64,000 nt of DNA from NCBI GenBank assembly GCA_965247395.1, contig OZ252012.1, positions 1,860,001 through 1,924,000 on the forward strand, given 5' to 3'. A program made the translations under genes and the position numbers. Below are positions 33,964 through 42,143 of the stretch, piece after piece. Source of the DNA: CAYRJD01 sp965247395. GTDB lineage: Bacteria; Actinomycetota; Acidimicrobiia; Acidimicrobiales; Poriferisodalaceae. Numbering within the stretch: the first letter of the stretch is position 1; each line of letters opens with the position of its first letter. The notes under the pieces are model-generated. The model saw nothing but the letters and a program-made list of their open reading frames with translations, made no database searches and was not told the origin of the DNA.

Positions 33964-34398
33964 ATGACTTCGCCAAACGCTGAAAACACCGGCAACAAAA
34001 CCGGTTTAGGGCGAGTCTTAGTAACCAAAATCGGGCTTGATGGCCATGATCGCGGTATCAAGGTGGTTGCTCGCATGCTGCGAGACGCAGGCTTTGAGGT
34101 GATTTACACGGGTCTGTTCCAGACGCCCGAAAGCGTCATCGCGGCGGCTATCGACGAAGACGTCGATGCCATCGGAGTTTCTATGTTGTCGGGTGCCCAT
34201 GAGGCCTTAGTGCCGCTGGTTACCGCGGGCTTGCGCGAGGCGGGGGCAGATATTCCGGTGATTTTGGGCGGCATAGTGCCGGAGAGCGACATGGCGGACA
34301 TGCACGATGCCGGTGTAGCAGCCGTGTTGACCCCGGGTGCTACGGGTGAAGAAGTGGTCGCAGCGGTAACGAAAGCGATTGCGGCTAACCGCAGTTAG
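33964..34398 (+). CDS. cobalamin-binding small subunit of an acyl-CoA mutase
   Basis: B12-binding domain protein of 144 residues: LVTKIGLDGHDRGIKVVARML contains the D-x-H-x-x-G motif whose His ligates cobalt; IGVSMLSGAHEALVPLV and VILGGIVPESDMADM complete the Rossmann-like fold. It is the separate small subunit of a two-part mutase; the only large subunit in the window is at 54177-55892 and lacks this domain. ATG 33964 is preferred over upstream non-ATG starts because TACAAT lies 8 bases before it. The following hydroxyacyl-CoA dehydrogenase gene is 14 bases away but has its own -10-like box. Confidence 0.9.
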   Translation: MTSPNAENTGNKTGLGRVLVTKIGLDGHDRGIKVVARMLRDAGFEVIYTGLFQTPESVIAAAIDEDVDAIGVSMLSGAHEALVPLVTAGLREAGADIPVILGGIVPESDMADMHDAGVAAVLTPGATGEEVVAAVTKAIAANRS

Positions 34399-34399
34399 C

Positions 34400-34405
34400 T
34401 AGATT
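34400..34405 (+). promoter_or_regulatory. candidate -10 hexamer, hydroxyacyl-CoA dehydrogenase gene
   Basis: TAGATT, 7 bases before ATG 34413, directly after the stop of the previous gene. Confidence 0.4.
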
Positions 34406-34412
34406 TAGCGCC

Positions 34413-35270
34413 ATGAAAATAGAACGAGTAGGCGTTGTTGGATGCGGACTGATGGGATCAGGCATAGCAGAGGTTGCTGCGGTCAGCGGATGCAATGTGG
34501 CGGTGGTGGAGGTAAACGAGACAGCCGTTGAGCTGGGGCAGAACCGTGTCCAAAAAAGCCTTGAGCGCGCGCTAGGAGCAGAAAAGATCGACCAGGAAAT
34601 ATTCGAGCGCGCCATGAGTGCGATCTCCTTTTCCGATGACCTGAACTCTCTAGCCGACCGAGAGTTCGTGATTGAGGCCGTTGTCGAGGATGAACAAACC
34701 AAGGTTGACGTGTTTAACCAGCTTGCAAAAGTGTTGGAAGATCCCAATGCGGTGATGGCGAGCAACACCTCCGCCATTCCCATCATGAAGCTCGCGATGG
34801 CTACCGAACGGCCTTCACAGGTAGTCGGGATGCATTTCTTCAACCCCGTGCCGGTGATGGGTTTGGTTGAAATTATTTCGTCTTTGCTTACTAGCGAAGA
34901 AACCGCGACAAGGTGTCGCGAGTTCACCTCAGAGCAGATGGGCAAGCGCGTGATTAACAGTCAGGATCGAGCTGGCTTCGTGGTGAACGCTCTGCTTATT
35001 CCTTTCATCTTGTCGGCTATCCGGATGCTTGAATCAGGATTTGCCACCGCCGAAGACATTGACACAGGAATGATGGTTGGTTGCAACCACCCAATGGGAC
35101 CGTTGGCGCTGTGTGACCTGATAGGGCTTGATACAACTCTGGCGGTGGCCGACTCGCTGTACGAAGAGTTTCGTGAGCAGCTGTATGCACCACCACCAAT
35201 GCTTAATCGTCTGTGCGATGCCGGTTTGCTTGGCCGTAAGACTGGCCGAGGTTTTTACACTTACAGCTAG
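34413..35270 (+). CDS. 3-hydroxyacyl-CoA (3-hydroxybutyryl-CoA) dehydrogenase
   Basis: NAD-dependent oxidation or reduction of 3-hydroxyacyl-CoA. Rossmann motif VGVVGCGLMGSGIAEVAA at the N-terminus; SNTSAIPIMKLA and GMHFFNPVPVMGLVEII (catalytic His in M-H-F-F-N-P); C-terminal domain QDRAGFVVNALLIPFI and HPMGPLALCDLIGLD. Length 285 is typical of stand-alone Hbd/PaaH. Its 3' end (from base 35028) was copied together with the downstream binding-protein gene; a shortened copy persists at 36449-36538. Confidence 0.95.
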   Translation: MKIERVGVVGCGLMGSGIAEVAAVSGCNVAVVEVNETAVELGQNRVQKSLERALGAEKIDQEIFERAMSAISFSDDLNSLADREFVIEAVVEDEQTKVDVFNQLAKVLEDPNAVMASNTSAIPIMKLAMATERPSQVVGMHFFNPVPVMGLVEIISSLLTSEETATRCREFTSEQMGKRVINSQDRAGFVVNALLIPFILSAIRMLESGFATAEDIDTGMMVGCNHPMGPLALCDLIGLDTTLAVADSLYEEFREQLYAPPPMLNRLCDAGLLGRKTGRGFYTYS

Positions 35271-35272
35271 TG

Positions 35273-35289
35273 CAGATTTAGTAAATCTG
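35273..35289 (+). promoter_or_regulatory. short hairpin before first binding-protein gene
   Basis: CAGATTT / AAATCTG, 7 pairs around a 3-base loop, between the dehydrogenase stop and the ribosome site of the next gene. The left arm is altered in the second copy (CAGGCCT), so the hairpin is lost there. Confidence 0.4.
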
Positions 35290-35303
35290 AGTGGAGCTCA
35301 ATT

Positions 35304-36449
35304 ATGCATTTGAAAATTTTCTCACGGTCGTTGGTTGCACGGTTGTTAGCAATTTTGCTGGCGGTTGTGCTGATCGCTGCGGCATGTTCGAGCGGTGACG
35401 GTGAAGAGTCCGCAGCGGATGATTTGCGGCCAGGCGCGGGCGTTGCATTAAAAATTGGCCGCGCTAACTGGGGTAGCTCATATTTCTTGGCAGAGATCCA
35501 CGCGGCGCTGCTGCGAGAGCTTGGTTATGAGGTTGTAAACCCTTCGGAGTTTGAGCTGACACCCGAAGCTGGTTTCGTTGCCATCGCTGAGCGTGAGATT
35601 GATGCCTGGCCAAGTGGCTGGTATCCGCTGCATGACAACTGGCTTCAATCTGAGTTGACGGACGGCAGCCTGGTGCAGGACAGGGTTCAGGTAATTGGTG
35701 AGCAGATTCTTGCGGGAGGCGTTCAGGGTTACGTGATCGACAAAGCCTTTGGTGAACGGTTCAACATTTTGACGCTGGATGATTTAAACGCAAATCCTGA
35801 AGCCATTGCCGTGATCGATGCAGTCGATGCCAGCCCGGGTGATGGCGTGGTTGATATCTATGGCTGCCCTGACAATTGGACTTGCGACAACGTCATAGAT
35901 CAGCAAATGGCTATGTCCGGTTGGGAGAACATACGCCAGTTCAAGGGCGGTAGTTCATACGACTTTCTGATTGCGGCCGCAATAGCCCACATGATCGACG
36001 GTGAACCGTTCGTCGCGCACTTGTATGGCCCCTCGATTTATGTAACGCAGCTCCGGCCGGGAGACAACGTCTATTGGGTGGGCGTCAACGACATCGTTGA
36101 CGATTCAAATCCAGCCGGAGAGCCAAACGGCGAAGTTCTTGATCAACGCCCGGGCACGCAACCGATTCCAGCTTCTGAATGCCCGTCTGCTGCGACAAGA
36201 GAAGACGGTTTATGTCCCGCAGGCTTTGCTTTGGTTGACATTCTTGTAACGGCTAATCGTGATTTTGTGAGTGAGAATCCAGTTGCCGCGGCTTTGATGG
36301 CGGCCGTCAAGATTCCAGCTCTGGAAGTTTCGCTGGCCTTGATTGACGTTGACGACGGTGGAGACCCTACCGATTCGGCTAATGAATGGCTTGTCGCTAA
36401 CCGTGATTTGGCTGATGACTGGCTGGAGATTGCGCGCGCCGCTGCCTAA
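35304..36449 (+). CDS. glycine-betaine/proline-type ABC substrate-binding lipoprotein, copy 1
   Basis: OpuAC/ProX-family solute receptor anchored as a lipoprotein: signal peptide with lipobox LIAAAC (Cys 28), then GVALKIGRANWGSSYFLAEIHAALL, a binding-lobe start with W56 in a position often used by the aromatic cage for quaternary amines. Other ligand-region segments: AWPSGWYPLH and GPSIYVTQLRPGDNVYWVG. 381 residues. Ribosome site GGAG 7 bases before ATG. No permease or ATPase is next to it, so it must work with a transporter encoded elsewhere. Parent copy of a tandem duplication. Confidence 0.88.
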   Translation: MHLKIFSRSLVARLLAILLAVVLIAAACSSGDGEESAADDLRPGAGVALKIGRANWGSSYFLAEIHAALLRELGYEVVNPSEFELTPEAGFVAIAEREIDAWPSGWYPLHDNWLQSELTDGSLVQDRVQVIGEQILAGGVQGYVIDKAFGERFNILTLDDLNANPEAIAVIDAVDASPGDGVVDIYGCPDNWTCDNVIDQQMAMSGWENIRQFKGGSSYDFLIAAAIAHMIDGEPFVAHLYGPSIYVTQLRPGDNVYWVGVNDIVDDSNPAGEPNGEVLDQRPGTQPIPASECPSAATREDGLCPAGFALVDILVTANRDFVSENPVAAALMAAVKIPALEVSLALIDVDDGGDPTDSANEWLVANRDLADDWLEIARAAA

Positions 36450-36538
36450 TGCTTGAATCAGGGTTTGCCACCGCCGAAGATATCGATGCCGGTTTACTTG
36501 GCCGTAAGACTGGCCGAGGTTTTTACATTTACAGCTAG
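36449..36538 (+). pseudogene. internally deleted copy of the hydroxyacyl-CoA dehydrogenase C-terminus
   Basis: Reads MLESGFATAEDID then AGLLGRKTGRGFYIYS and stop. The two parts match residues 206-218 and the last 16 residues of the dehydrogenase at 34413-35270. A 153-base in-frame deletion joins them, so a 29-codon frame survives, but with no functional domain. Its ATG overlaps the stop of copy 1. It is a relic of the duplication. Confidence 0.85.
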
Positions 36539-36571
36539 GGCAGGCCTAGCAAATCTGAGTGGAGCTCAACT

Positions 36572-37717
36572 ATGCATTTGAAAATTTTCTCACGCTCGCT
36601 GGTTACACGGTTGTTAGCAGTTTTGCTGGCGGTTGTGCTGATTGCGGCGGCATGTTCGAGCGATGACGGTGACGAGTCTGCAGCGGATGATTTGCGGCCA
36701 GGCACTGGCGTTGCATTAAAAATTGGCCGTGCTAACCATGGCAACTCATATTTCTTGGCAGAGATCCACGCGACGCTGCTGCGAGAGCTTGGTTACGAGG
36801 TTGCAAACCCTTCGGATTTTGAGTTTGTACCTGAAGCTGGATTCGTTGCCATCGCTAAGCGTGAGATTGATGCCTGGCCAAGTGGCTGGTATCCGCTGCA
36901 TAACCGCTGGCTTAGAGCTGAGTTGGCGGACGGCAGTCTGGTGCAGGACAGGGTTCAGGTAATTGGTGAGCAGATTCTTGGGGGAGGCGTTCAGGGTTAC
37001 GTGATCGACAAAGCCTTTGGTGAACGGTTCAACATTTTGACGCTGGATGATTTAAACGCAAATCCTGAAGCCATTGCCGTGATCGATGCAGTCGATACCA
37101 GCCCGGGTGATGGTGTGGCTGATATCTACGGCTGTCCTGTCCATTGGACTTGCGACGACGTCTTAGATCAGCAAATAGCTATGTCCGGCTGGGAGAACAT
37201 ACGCCAGTTCAAGATCAGTAGTTCATACGAATTTATGGCTGCATACGCATTGGCCCACATGGCCGACGGGGAACCGTTCGTCGTGTACTTGTCTGGCCCC
37301 TCGATTTATGTAACGCAGCTCCGTGCGGGGGACAACGTTTATTGGCTGGGCGTCAACGACATCGTTGACGATTCAAACCCAGCCGGACAGCCAAACGGCG
37401 AAATTCTTGATCAACGCCCGGGCACGCAACCGATTCCAGCTTCTGAGTGCCCGTCTGCTGCGACAAGAGAAGACGGTTTATGTCCCACAGGCTTTGCTGT
37501 GGTTGACATTCTTGTAACGGCTAATCGTGATTTTGTGAGTGAGAATCCAGTGGCCGCGGCTTTGATGGCGGCCGTCAAGATTCCGGCTCTGAAAGTTTCG
37601 CTGGCTTGGGTTGAGGCTGCCGACGGTGGAGACTTTACCAATTCGGCTAATGAATGGCTTGCCGCTAACCGTGATTTGGCAGATAACTGGCTGGAGATTG
37701 CGCGCGCAGCGGCTTAG
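36572..37717 (+). CDS. glycine-betaine/proline-type ABC substrate-binding lipoprotein, copy 2
   Basis: Paralogue of the gene at 35304, same length, same signal peptide and lipobox (Cys 28). Most changes are scattered, but several fall in the ligand region: W56 becomes H (GRANHGNSYF), YPLHDNW becomes YPLHNRW, HLYGPSIY becomes YLSGPSIY, and the segment after ENIRQFK differs (ISSSYEFMAAYALAHM). The C-terminal third is almost unchanged. This suggests altered ligand preference rather than decay, since the frame is intact. It keeps the GGAG ribosome site. Last gene of the run; HtrA follows after 100 bases. Confidence 0.87.
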   Translation: MHLKIFSRSLVTRLLAVLLAVVLIAAACSSDDGDESAADDLRPGTGVALKIGRANHGNSYFLAEIHATLLRELGYEVANPSDFEFVPEAGFVAIAKREIDAWPSGWYPLHNRWLRAELADGSLVQDRVQVIGEQILGGGVQGYVIDKAFGERFNILTLDDLNANPEAIAVIDAVDTSPGDGVADIYGCPVHWTCDDVLDQQIAMSGWENIRQFKISSSYEFMAAYALAHMADGEPFVVYLSGPSIYVTQLRAGDNVYWLGVNDIVDDSNPAGQPNGEILDQRPGTQPIPASECPSAATREDGLCPTGFAVVDILVTANRDFVSENPVAAALMAAVKIPALKVSLAWVEAADGGDFTNSANEWLAANRDLADNWLEIARAAA

Positions 37718-37775
37718 TACTACTGGCTCTCACGCAATTCTCACACTGCATTGCTAGAAAGCGTGCTGTTACAAC

Positions 37776-37798
37776 GAAGTCCAGTTCACTGGAGCTTC
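37776..37798 (+). other. hairpin of unknown role upstream of the HtrA gene
   Basis: GAAGTCCAGT and ACTGGAGCTTC pair nearly perfectly (one bulged base), 58 bases after copy 2 and 20 bases before the HtrA start. It may terminate the receptor message or sit in the HtrA leader. Confidence 0.35.
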
Positions 37799-37818
37799 AT
37801 GAGTGTTAGGACCGACTA

Positions 37819-39258
37819 GTGGGCGAATCTGATAGCGGATTAGGCGGTGGATTTGCTGGTGGACTAGATAGCGGAGAGAGTGCCGCCCCCAAGGAGCCGC
37901 CATACGAGCCACTTATTCGCAAGATAGAGGCGAGGCAAGCTGCACAGAGCGTTGCTGCCACAGGCCCTGGCCCTTCTGGCCCTAGGACTGCCACAGGGTC
38001 TTCCGCTGGGAAATCTGGCGGGCCAGGCTTTGATCGGCGATTGTCGGCCTGGCGCACAGTTGCGCTAGCGGCCATCGTGGGTGCAGTCGTAGGAGCTCTG
38101 GTGGCCGGCCTTGTCGTGCTTGCGGTAGACGAAGACCAAGCGTCCCTGTTTGCTGGCGATACGGCAGGACAAATCAGCAACGGCAATGGCACCGCTAGCA
38201 GCACCGACGCAAACACCACGAACTCCACCGTGCAATCAATTGACATCACTGAGCCAGGCTTCATAAACGTCAAGGGCATTTATGACGAAATAAAGGCCAG
38301 CGTGGTTCGCGTCACTCTCACGTTGATAGAGCAACAGCAAGACTTCAGCGGCACCGGATTCGTGCTTTCTGCGGACGGCTACATAGCCACCAACGCCCAT
38401 GTAGTGGCTCGTACAGCGTCAGGTAATCCGGACGAATTTGACCCGGAAGCAGTTGAAATCACCGTGCACCTTTATGAGGGCGCCTCATTGGAAGCCACGG
38501 TTATTGGCCTAGATGTTGGGCGCGATCTGGCCGTGCTGAAGATTGAAGCGAACGATCTGATACCGGCGAAGCTGGGTACGACGGGTGGAGTGACCGTCGG
38601 CGATCAGGTAGTAGCGGTGGGTAACGCTCTCAGCTTGGGCGATGCACCGACAGTCACAACCGGCATCGTGTCGGCCACAAATCGGGCGGTTGATATCGAC
38701 GCCACACGGCTAACTGGCCTTATTCAAACCGATGCCGCCATCAACCCAGGCAACTCTGGCGGTCCACTGCTGAACGAGAACGGCGAGGTGATCGGCATCA
38801 ACACCGCCATTGCCGGTTCTAACACCAACGGACTTGGCTTTGCTATTTCGGTAGATAGGGCGATGCAAGTCATCGAGTCACTGCGAGAGGGAGTCGTTAT
38901 TGAAACGGCGTATCTAGGTGTGCGCGTTTTCAATAGAGAGGTCTGGGTAAACGCCTTAGAACAAGATGAAGCCAACGAGTACACCGATCTGCCGGTGGCC
39001 GATGATGTTGAAGGGACAATCATTGTCTTTGTGCAAGAAGGCTCTGCTGCTGATGAAGGCGGCATCAAGGCGGGAGACATCGTGGTGAGGTTTGATGGAA
39101 TAAAAATCAGCGAGAGTCAGGAACTACAGGACGCAGTCAGAGCGTTGCTTCCAGGTGCCAGCACCGAGGTAGAAGTAGTACGAGTGTCAGAGTCGGGTGC
39201 CCTGCTCAATCGAACGTTGTTCGTCAAGTTGGGAGACATCAGAAGTTCAACAAATTAG
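37819..39258 (+). CDS. membrane-anchored HtrA-family serine protease with PDZ domain
   Basis: Envelope quality-control protease. Cytoplasmic Gly/Pro-rich N-terminus (about 1-78), one membrane helix (81-103), Ser/Thr linker, then the trypsin-like domain with triad H194 (ATNAHVV), D236 (DVGRDLAVLKI) and S313 (NPGNSGGPLL), followed by a PDZ domain (EGTIIVFVQEGSAADEGGIKAGDIVVRFDG). 479 residues. The GTG start is plausible but has no strong ribosome site. The enoyl-CoA hydratase gene follows by 11 bases yet has its own -10-like box. Confidence 0.93.
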   Translation: MGESDSGLGGGFAGGLDSGESAAPKEPPYEPLIRKIEARQAAQSVAATGPGPSGPRTATGSSAGKSGGPGFDRRLSAWRTVALAAIVGAVVGALVAGLVVLAVDEDQASLFAGDTAGQISNGNGTASSTDANTTNSTVQSIDITEPGFINVKGIYDEIKASVVRVTLTLIEQQQDFSGTGFVLSADGYIATNAHVVARTASGNPDEFDPEAVEITVHLYEGASLEATVIGLDVGRDLAVLKIEANDLIPAKLGTTGGVTVGDQVVAVGNALSLGDAPTVTTGIVSATNRAVDIDATRLTGLIQTDAAINPGNSGGPLLNENGEVIGINTAIAGSNTNGLGFAISVDRAMQVIESLREGVVIETAYLGVRVFNREVWVNALEQDEANEYTDLPVADDVEGTIIVFVQEGSAADEGGIKAGDIVVRFDGIKISESQELQDAVRALLPGASTEVEVVRVSESGALLNRTLFVKLGDIRSSTN

Positions 39259-39261
39259 ACT
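39256..39261 (+). promoter_or_regulatory. candidate -10 hexamer, enoyl-CoA hydratase gene
   Basis: TAGACT, 8 bases before ATG 39270; it overlaps the HtrA stop codon. Confidence 0.4.
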
Positions 39262-39269
39262 GTTGAACC

Positions 39270-40094
39270 ATGCGCATTTTTGAAACTGGAACCGACGAGC
39301 TCATTGTTGAGGTAGATGAGGGTGTGATGACCATCACGCTTAATCGACCAGATCGTCGCAACGCTTTTTCAACGCCGATGATGGACGGGCTTGTGGCAGC
39401 TATTGCCGATGCCGAGGTGGCTTCTGATATAGGAGCAGTAGTGGTTACAGGTGCTGGCGGAGCCTTTTGCGCCGGCGGAGATGTGAAGGGCATGGCAGAA
39501 GCGGGCGGTGAAGGTGGCGGTAGCCCATTGCAATATGACGCACGAGTGCACCTGCAACGCCGCAATCAGCGCGACACCTCCGGCAAGCTCTACGAAATGC
39601 CAAAGCCGACGATCGCTTCGCTGCCCGGAGCGGCTGCAGGTGCGGGACTGTCGCTGGCGTTGTCATGCGACCTGCGCTACGCCGCACCCAATGCCATCAT
39701 GACAACCGCCTTTGCGCGTGTCGGATTTAGTGGTGACTATGGCGGCACCTGGTTTATGAGCAAGCTCGTGGGCACGGCAAAGGCACGTGAGCTTTATTAC
39801 CTATCTGGCCGTGTTGACATGGATGAAGCGGTGCGGCTGGGCTTGGTAAACGGCATCTTCGATGCCGACGGTCTAAGCGATGAGGTAAACGCTATTGCTC
39901 GACAGCTAGCCGCCGGGCCGACCGTGGCGTACAGGTATATGAAAGAGAACCTAAACCGTGCGATCGACGGTGAGATGGGGGAATGCCTTGACATGGAGGC
40001 CACCCACCACATTCACTGCGGGCAAACGGACGACCACAAAGAGGCCGCTAAGGCCTTCGTTGAAAAGCGCGAACCGGTCTTTTCGGGTCGCTAG
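39270..40094 (+). CDS. enoyl-CoA hydratase/isomerase
   Basis: Crotonase-fold enzyme of beta-oxidation or related routes. VMTITLNRPDRRNAFSTPMM opens the fold; oxyanion-hole segments VVVTGAGGAFCAGGDVKGMA and IASLPGAAAGAGLSLALSCD; C-terminal KAFVEKREPVFSGR. The first catalytic Glu position reads GGTW after GDYG (FSGDYGGTWFM), so the general acid/base arrangement is not fully classical and an isomerase or other crotonase activity is possible. Length 274 is usual. Its C-terminus resembles the partial hydratase at the right end of the window. Confidence 0.9.
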   Translation: MRIFETGTDELIVEVDEGVMTITLNRPDRRNAFSTPMMDGLVAAIADAEVASDIGAVVVTGAGGAFCAGGDVKGMAEAGGEGGGSPLQYDARVHLQRRNQRDTSGKLYEMPKPTIASLPGAAAGAGLSLALSCDLRYAAPNAIMTTAFARVGFSGDYGGTWFMSKLVGTAKARELYYLSGRVDMDEAVRLGLVNGIFDADGLSDEVNAIARQLAAGPTVAYRYMKENLNRAIDGEMGECLDMEATHHIHCGQTDDHKEAAKAFVEKREPVFSGR

Positions 40095-40112
40095 CCGGCG
40101 GCCCCAACGTGA

Positions 40113-40130
40113 GCCGCTCTAGTTAGCGGC
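40113..40130. terminator. possible terminator hairpin between convergent genes
   Basis: GCCGCT / AGCGGC around a 6-base loop that includes the stop of the phosphotransferase gene; no clear T-tract. Confidence 0.3.
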
Positions 40131-41210
40131 TTGATTGCTGTAAGTCGCTAGCAATTCGGCCGCAACTTCGGCGCGCCGCTCAACCCCATCACGCATCTTG
40201 TCAAGGTCGATCTCTTCGTCTTGGCTGCCTTGCTGACCTCCTAGATAGCGGGCATAGACACCCTCACCTATGCAGGCCAACCGCCACTGTGCAAACGCTT
40301 GATAATACATCACCTGTTTTAGATCAATTTTCATTTCGTTGGCATAACGCTGTGCCATTTCTTCTTGGCTTGGAAAGCCCTCCAGGCTTGTCGTTTCGGG
40401 ATCACCGGTGAGCCCATCATCATCGGCATTTGCCGGGTCATACCAATAACCAAGCAGCTGGCCTAGATCGGCTATTGGCTCACCCAAGGTGCACAGCTCC
40501 CAATCCAACACGGCGGCTACTGCGCCCGTCGTTTGGTTCATCATGCAGTTTGAGAGGCGGTAATCGCCGTGGGCGATGGTGGTTGGATTTGGCTCGGGCA
40601 TGCGTTGTGCCAACTGCTTGGCGACGTCATCAATCACGGGCAACTCGCGCGTTTTGGACTGCTCCCACTGCATCGTCCAACGCTTTAGCTGCCTCTCGAT
40701 GTATCCGCTACGGCGGGCAAGGTCTCCGAGCCCAACAGCGTCTATATCCACTCGGTGCAGCGCACACAGCGTGTCGATCAGGGCTTCGGACATTTTCTGT
40801 CGTACTGCGGGCTCGAGCGTCTCGGCGATCTCAATGTCGCGCACCACCACGCCTGGCATATGTTCCATTACGTAGAAGTCACGCCCGTTGACGGAAGGGT
40901 CTTGGCATAAACCGATCATGCGAGGCACCGGCACCGGCGTGTCAATCAGCGAATCCATCAAACGATGCTCGCGCGCCATGTCATGAGCCGAAGCCAGCAA
41001 CGGCCCCAAGGGAGGTCTGCGTAGCACCAGCACTTTGTCCTTCGAATCGGCGACGATGAAGGTCATGTTCGAGCGACCACCAGGGATCAACTCAAAGTTT
41101 AGCGGCGGGGCTATTTCGGTTCGCTCCGAAATCCACTCAGTGATGTTGGCGTCGTTGATTGGATCCAGATCTGTTGAATCCAGGTCAGTGGAGCCCTGTT
41201 CAGTTGGCAT
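40119..41210 (-). CDS. phosphotransferase (APH-like, ACAD10-type)
   Basis: Aminoglycoside-phosphotransferase/choline-kinase fold protein of the group near acyl-CoA metabolism (ACAD10/ACAD11 N-terminal domain), proposed to phosphorylate hydroxyacyl-CoA. Motifs: FELIPGGRSNMTFIVAD (P-loop-like), catalytic HGDYRLSNCMM and metal-binding VLDWELCTLGEPIADLG. The N-terminus carries a 15-base repeat (STDLDSTDLD). Its start overlaps the end of the alpha/beta hydrolase gene by 11 bases, so it is the third gene of the selenoprotein-hydrolase-phosphotransferase operon. The substrate is unproven. Confidence 0.88.
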   Translation of the reverse strand: MPTEQGSTDLDSTDLDPINDANITEWISERTEIAPPLNFELIPGGRSNMTFIVADSKDKVLVLRRPPLGPLLASAHDMAREHRLMDSLIDTPVPVPRMIGLCQDPSVNGRDFYVMEHMPGVVVRDIEIAETLEPAVRQKMSEALIDTLCALHRVDIDAVGLGDLARRSGYIERQLKRWTMQWEQSKTRELPVIDDVAKQLAQRMPEPNPTTIAHGDYRLSNCMMNQTTGAVAAVLDWELCTLGEPIADLGQLLGYWYDPANADDDGLTGDPETTSLEGFPSQEEMAQRYANEMKIDLKQVMYYQAFAQWRLACIGEGVYARYLGGQQGSQDEEIDLDKMRDGVERRAEVAAELLATYSNQAAN

Positions 41211-42057
41211 CTTGAATCACCTCGCGGTCGGAAAACACAGGATTTAAGAAGTCCAGCAACGCCGATACGAAAATGTCGTTGCGGTCTCCGGCCACCATGT
41301 GAGCAGCATCGGTGACATTGACGTATTGAGCTTTGGGTACCAACTCCAAAAACTTCTGAGCACCTTCTATCGACAAGACGTCAGACAAGCCGCCGCGCAC
41401 CAGCAGTGTCGGGCACGGCAAGTAATTCAGCTGAACGGCTGCATTTTCCTGACGGGCAATCCTTTCTTCTAGATGCATGCGCGGCCGCTTCATAAACATC
41501 GGATCCCAGTGCCAGCGATATTTACCGTCCGGCCATTGCCGCACGTTTTTGGCTAGGCCGTCTAGTTTCCGTGGCCGTTTGCGGTGCGGCTGGTAGGCCG
41601 CTATGGCGTCCGCTACCTCGGTAAGGGTGGCGAACCCTTCGGGCGCCTGAGCCATGAAATCATGGATCTTGCGTACTCCTGCGGCCTCGATGCGCGGTGC
41701 GGTGTCCACCAGCACCAGCGAGTTCGCTTCTACCGCGTGTTCGCCAATTGCCACCAGCGAGGTGCCTCCACCCATTGATGCGCCGACCAAGATCGGCTTC
41801 TCATCAAAATGCTCAACCACCGCGGCTAGATCGGCCACCAAAGCTTCGGTGGAGTAGTTGCCATCCGGCGCCCAGTCGCTGTCTCCATGGCCTCGAGCAT
41901 CCAGGCTTACCGCGCGATAACCAGCCCTGGCTAGCACCTCACCCGCACCTCTCCAAGCGTGACGGGTTTGCCCACCCCCATGCTGCAGTAGCACCAACGG
42001 GCCGGTGGCGCCATACAGGTCTGCTGCTACGGACACCCCACCGCTTGCGGTAATCAT
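41200..42057 (-). CDS. alpha/beta hydrolase
   Basis: Serine hydrolase of 285 residues. Oxyanion region VLLQHGGGQTRHAW, nucleophile elbow VGASMGGGTS (S94), later Asp in GGLSDVLSIEG and His in DAAHMVAGDRND complete the triad. Similar proteins are annotated as peroxidases or carboxylester hydrolases; the substrate is unknown. ATG 42057 is the only clear start, 86 bases after the selenoprotein stop, with 11 bases overlap to the next gene. Probably co-transcribed with the selenoprotein. Confidence 0.88.
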   Translation of the reverse strand: MITASGGVSVAADLYGATGPLVLLQHGGGQTRHAWRGAGEVLARAGYRAVSLDARGHGDSDWAPDGNYSTEALVADLAAVVEHFDEKPILVGASMGGGTSLVAIGEHAVEANSLVLVDTAPRIEAAGVRKIHDFMAQAPEGFATLTEVADAIAAYQPHRKRPRKLDGLAKNVRQWPDGKYRWHWDPMFMKRPRMHLEERIARQENAAVQLNYLPCPTLLVRGGLSDVLSIEGAQKFLELVPKAQYVNVTDAAHMVAGDRNDIFVSALLDFLNPVFSDREVIQDAN

Positions 42058-42143
42058 CAGATCAGGGTCGGGCGTGCCCGGTAGCGGTTGCCCCTTCAGG
42101 TGCGGGCCATCCTGGCCGGGCTGAACTCGTTCAAGCTGGTCGT

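Larger units (their letters stand above)
35028..37717 (+). repeat. tandem duplication of the dehydrogenase tail plus binding-protein gene
   Basis: Unit 1 spans 35028-36448 (last 243 bases of the hydroxyacyl-CoA dehydrogenase gene, 33-base spacer, binding-protein gene). Unit 2 spans 36449-37717 and starts exactly at the stop of copy 1 (TAATG). Unit 2 lacks 153 bases of the dehydrogenase tail; the spacer is again 33 bases and both receptor genes have 381 codons. Confidence 0.9.

Noticed and set aside
34400..34412. Operon read-through between the B12 subunit and the dehydrogenase gene as the only source of transcription
   Set aside because: A -10-like box lies in the spacer, so a separate promoter is possible; co-transcription cannot be excluded, hence no claim either way.
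40430..40891. A 153-codon plus-strand open frame opposite the phosphotransferase gene
   Set aside because: Arg/Pro/Ala-rich shadow of the minus-strand coding sequence, whose motifs are complete.
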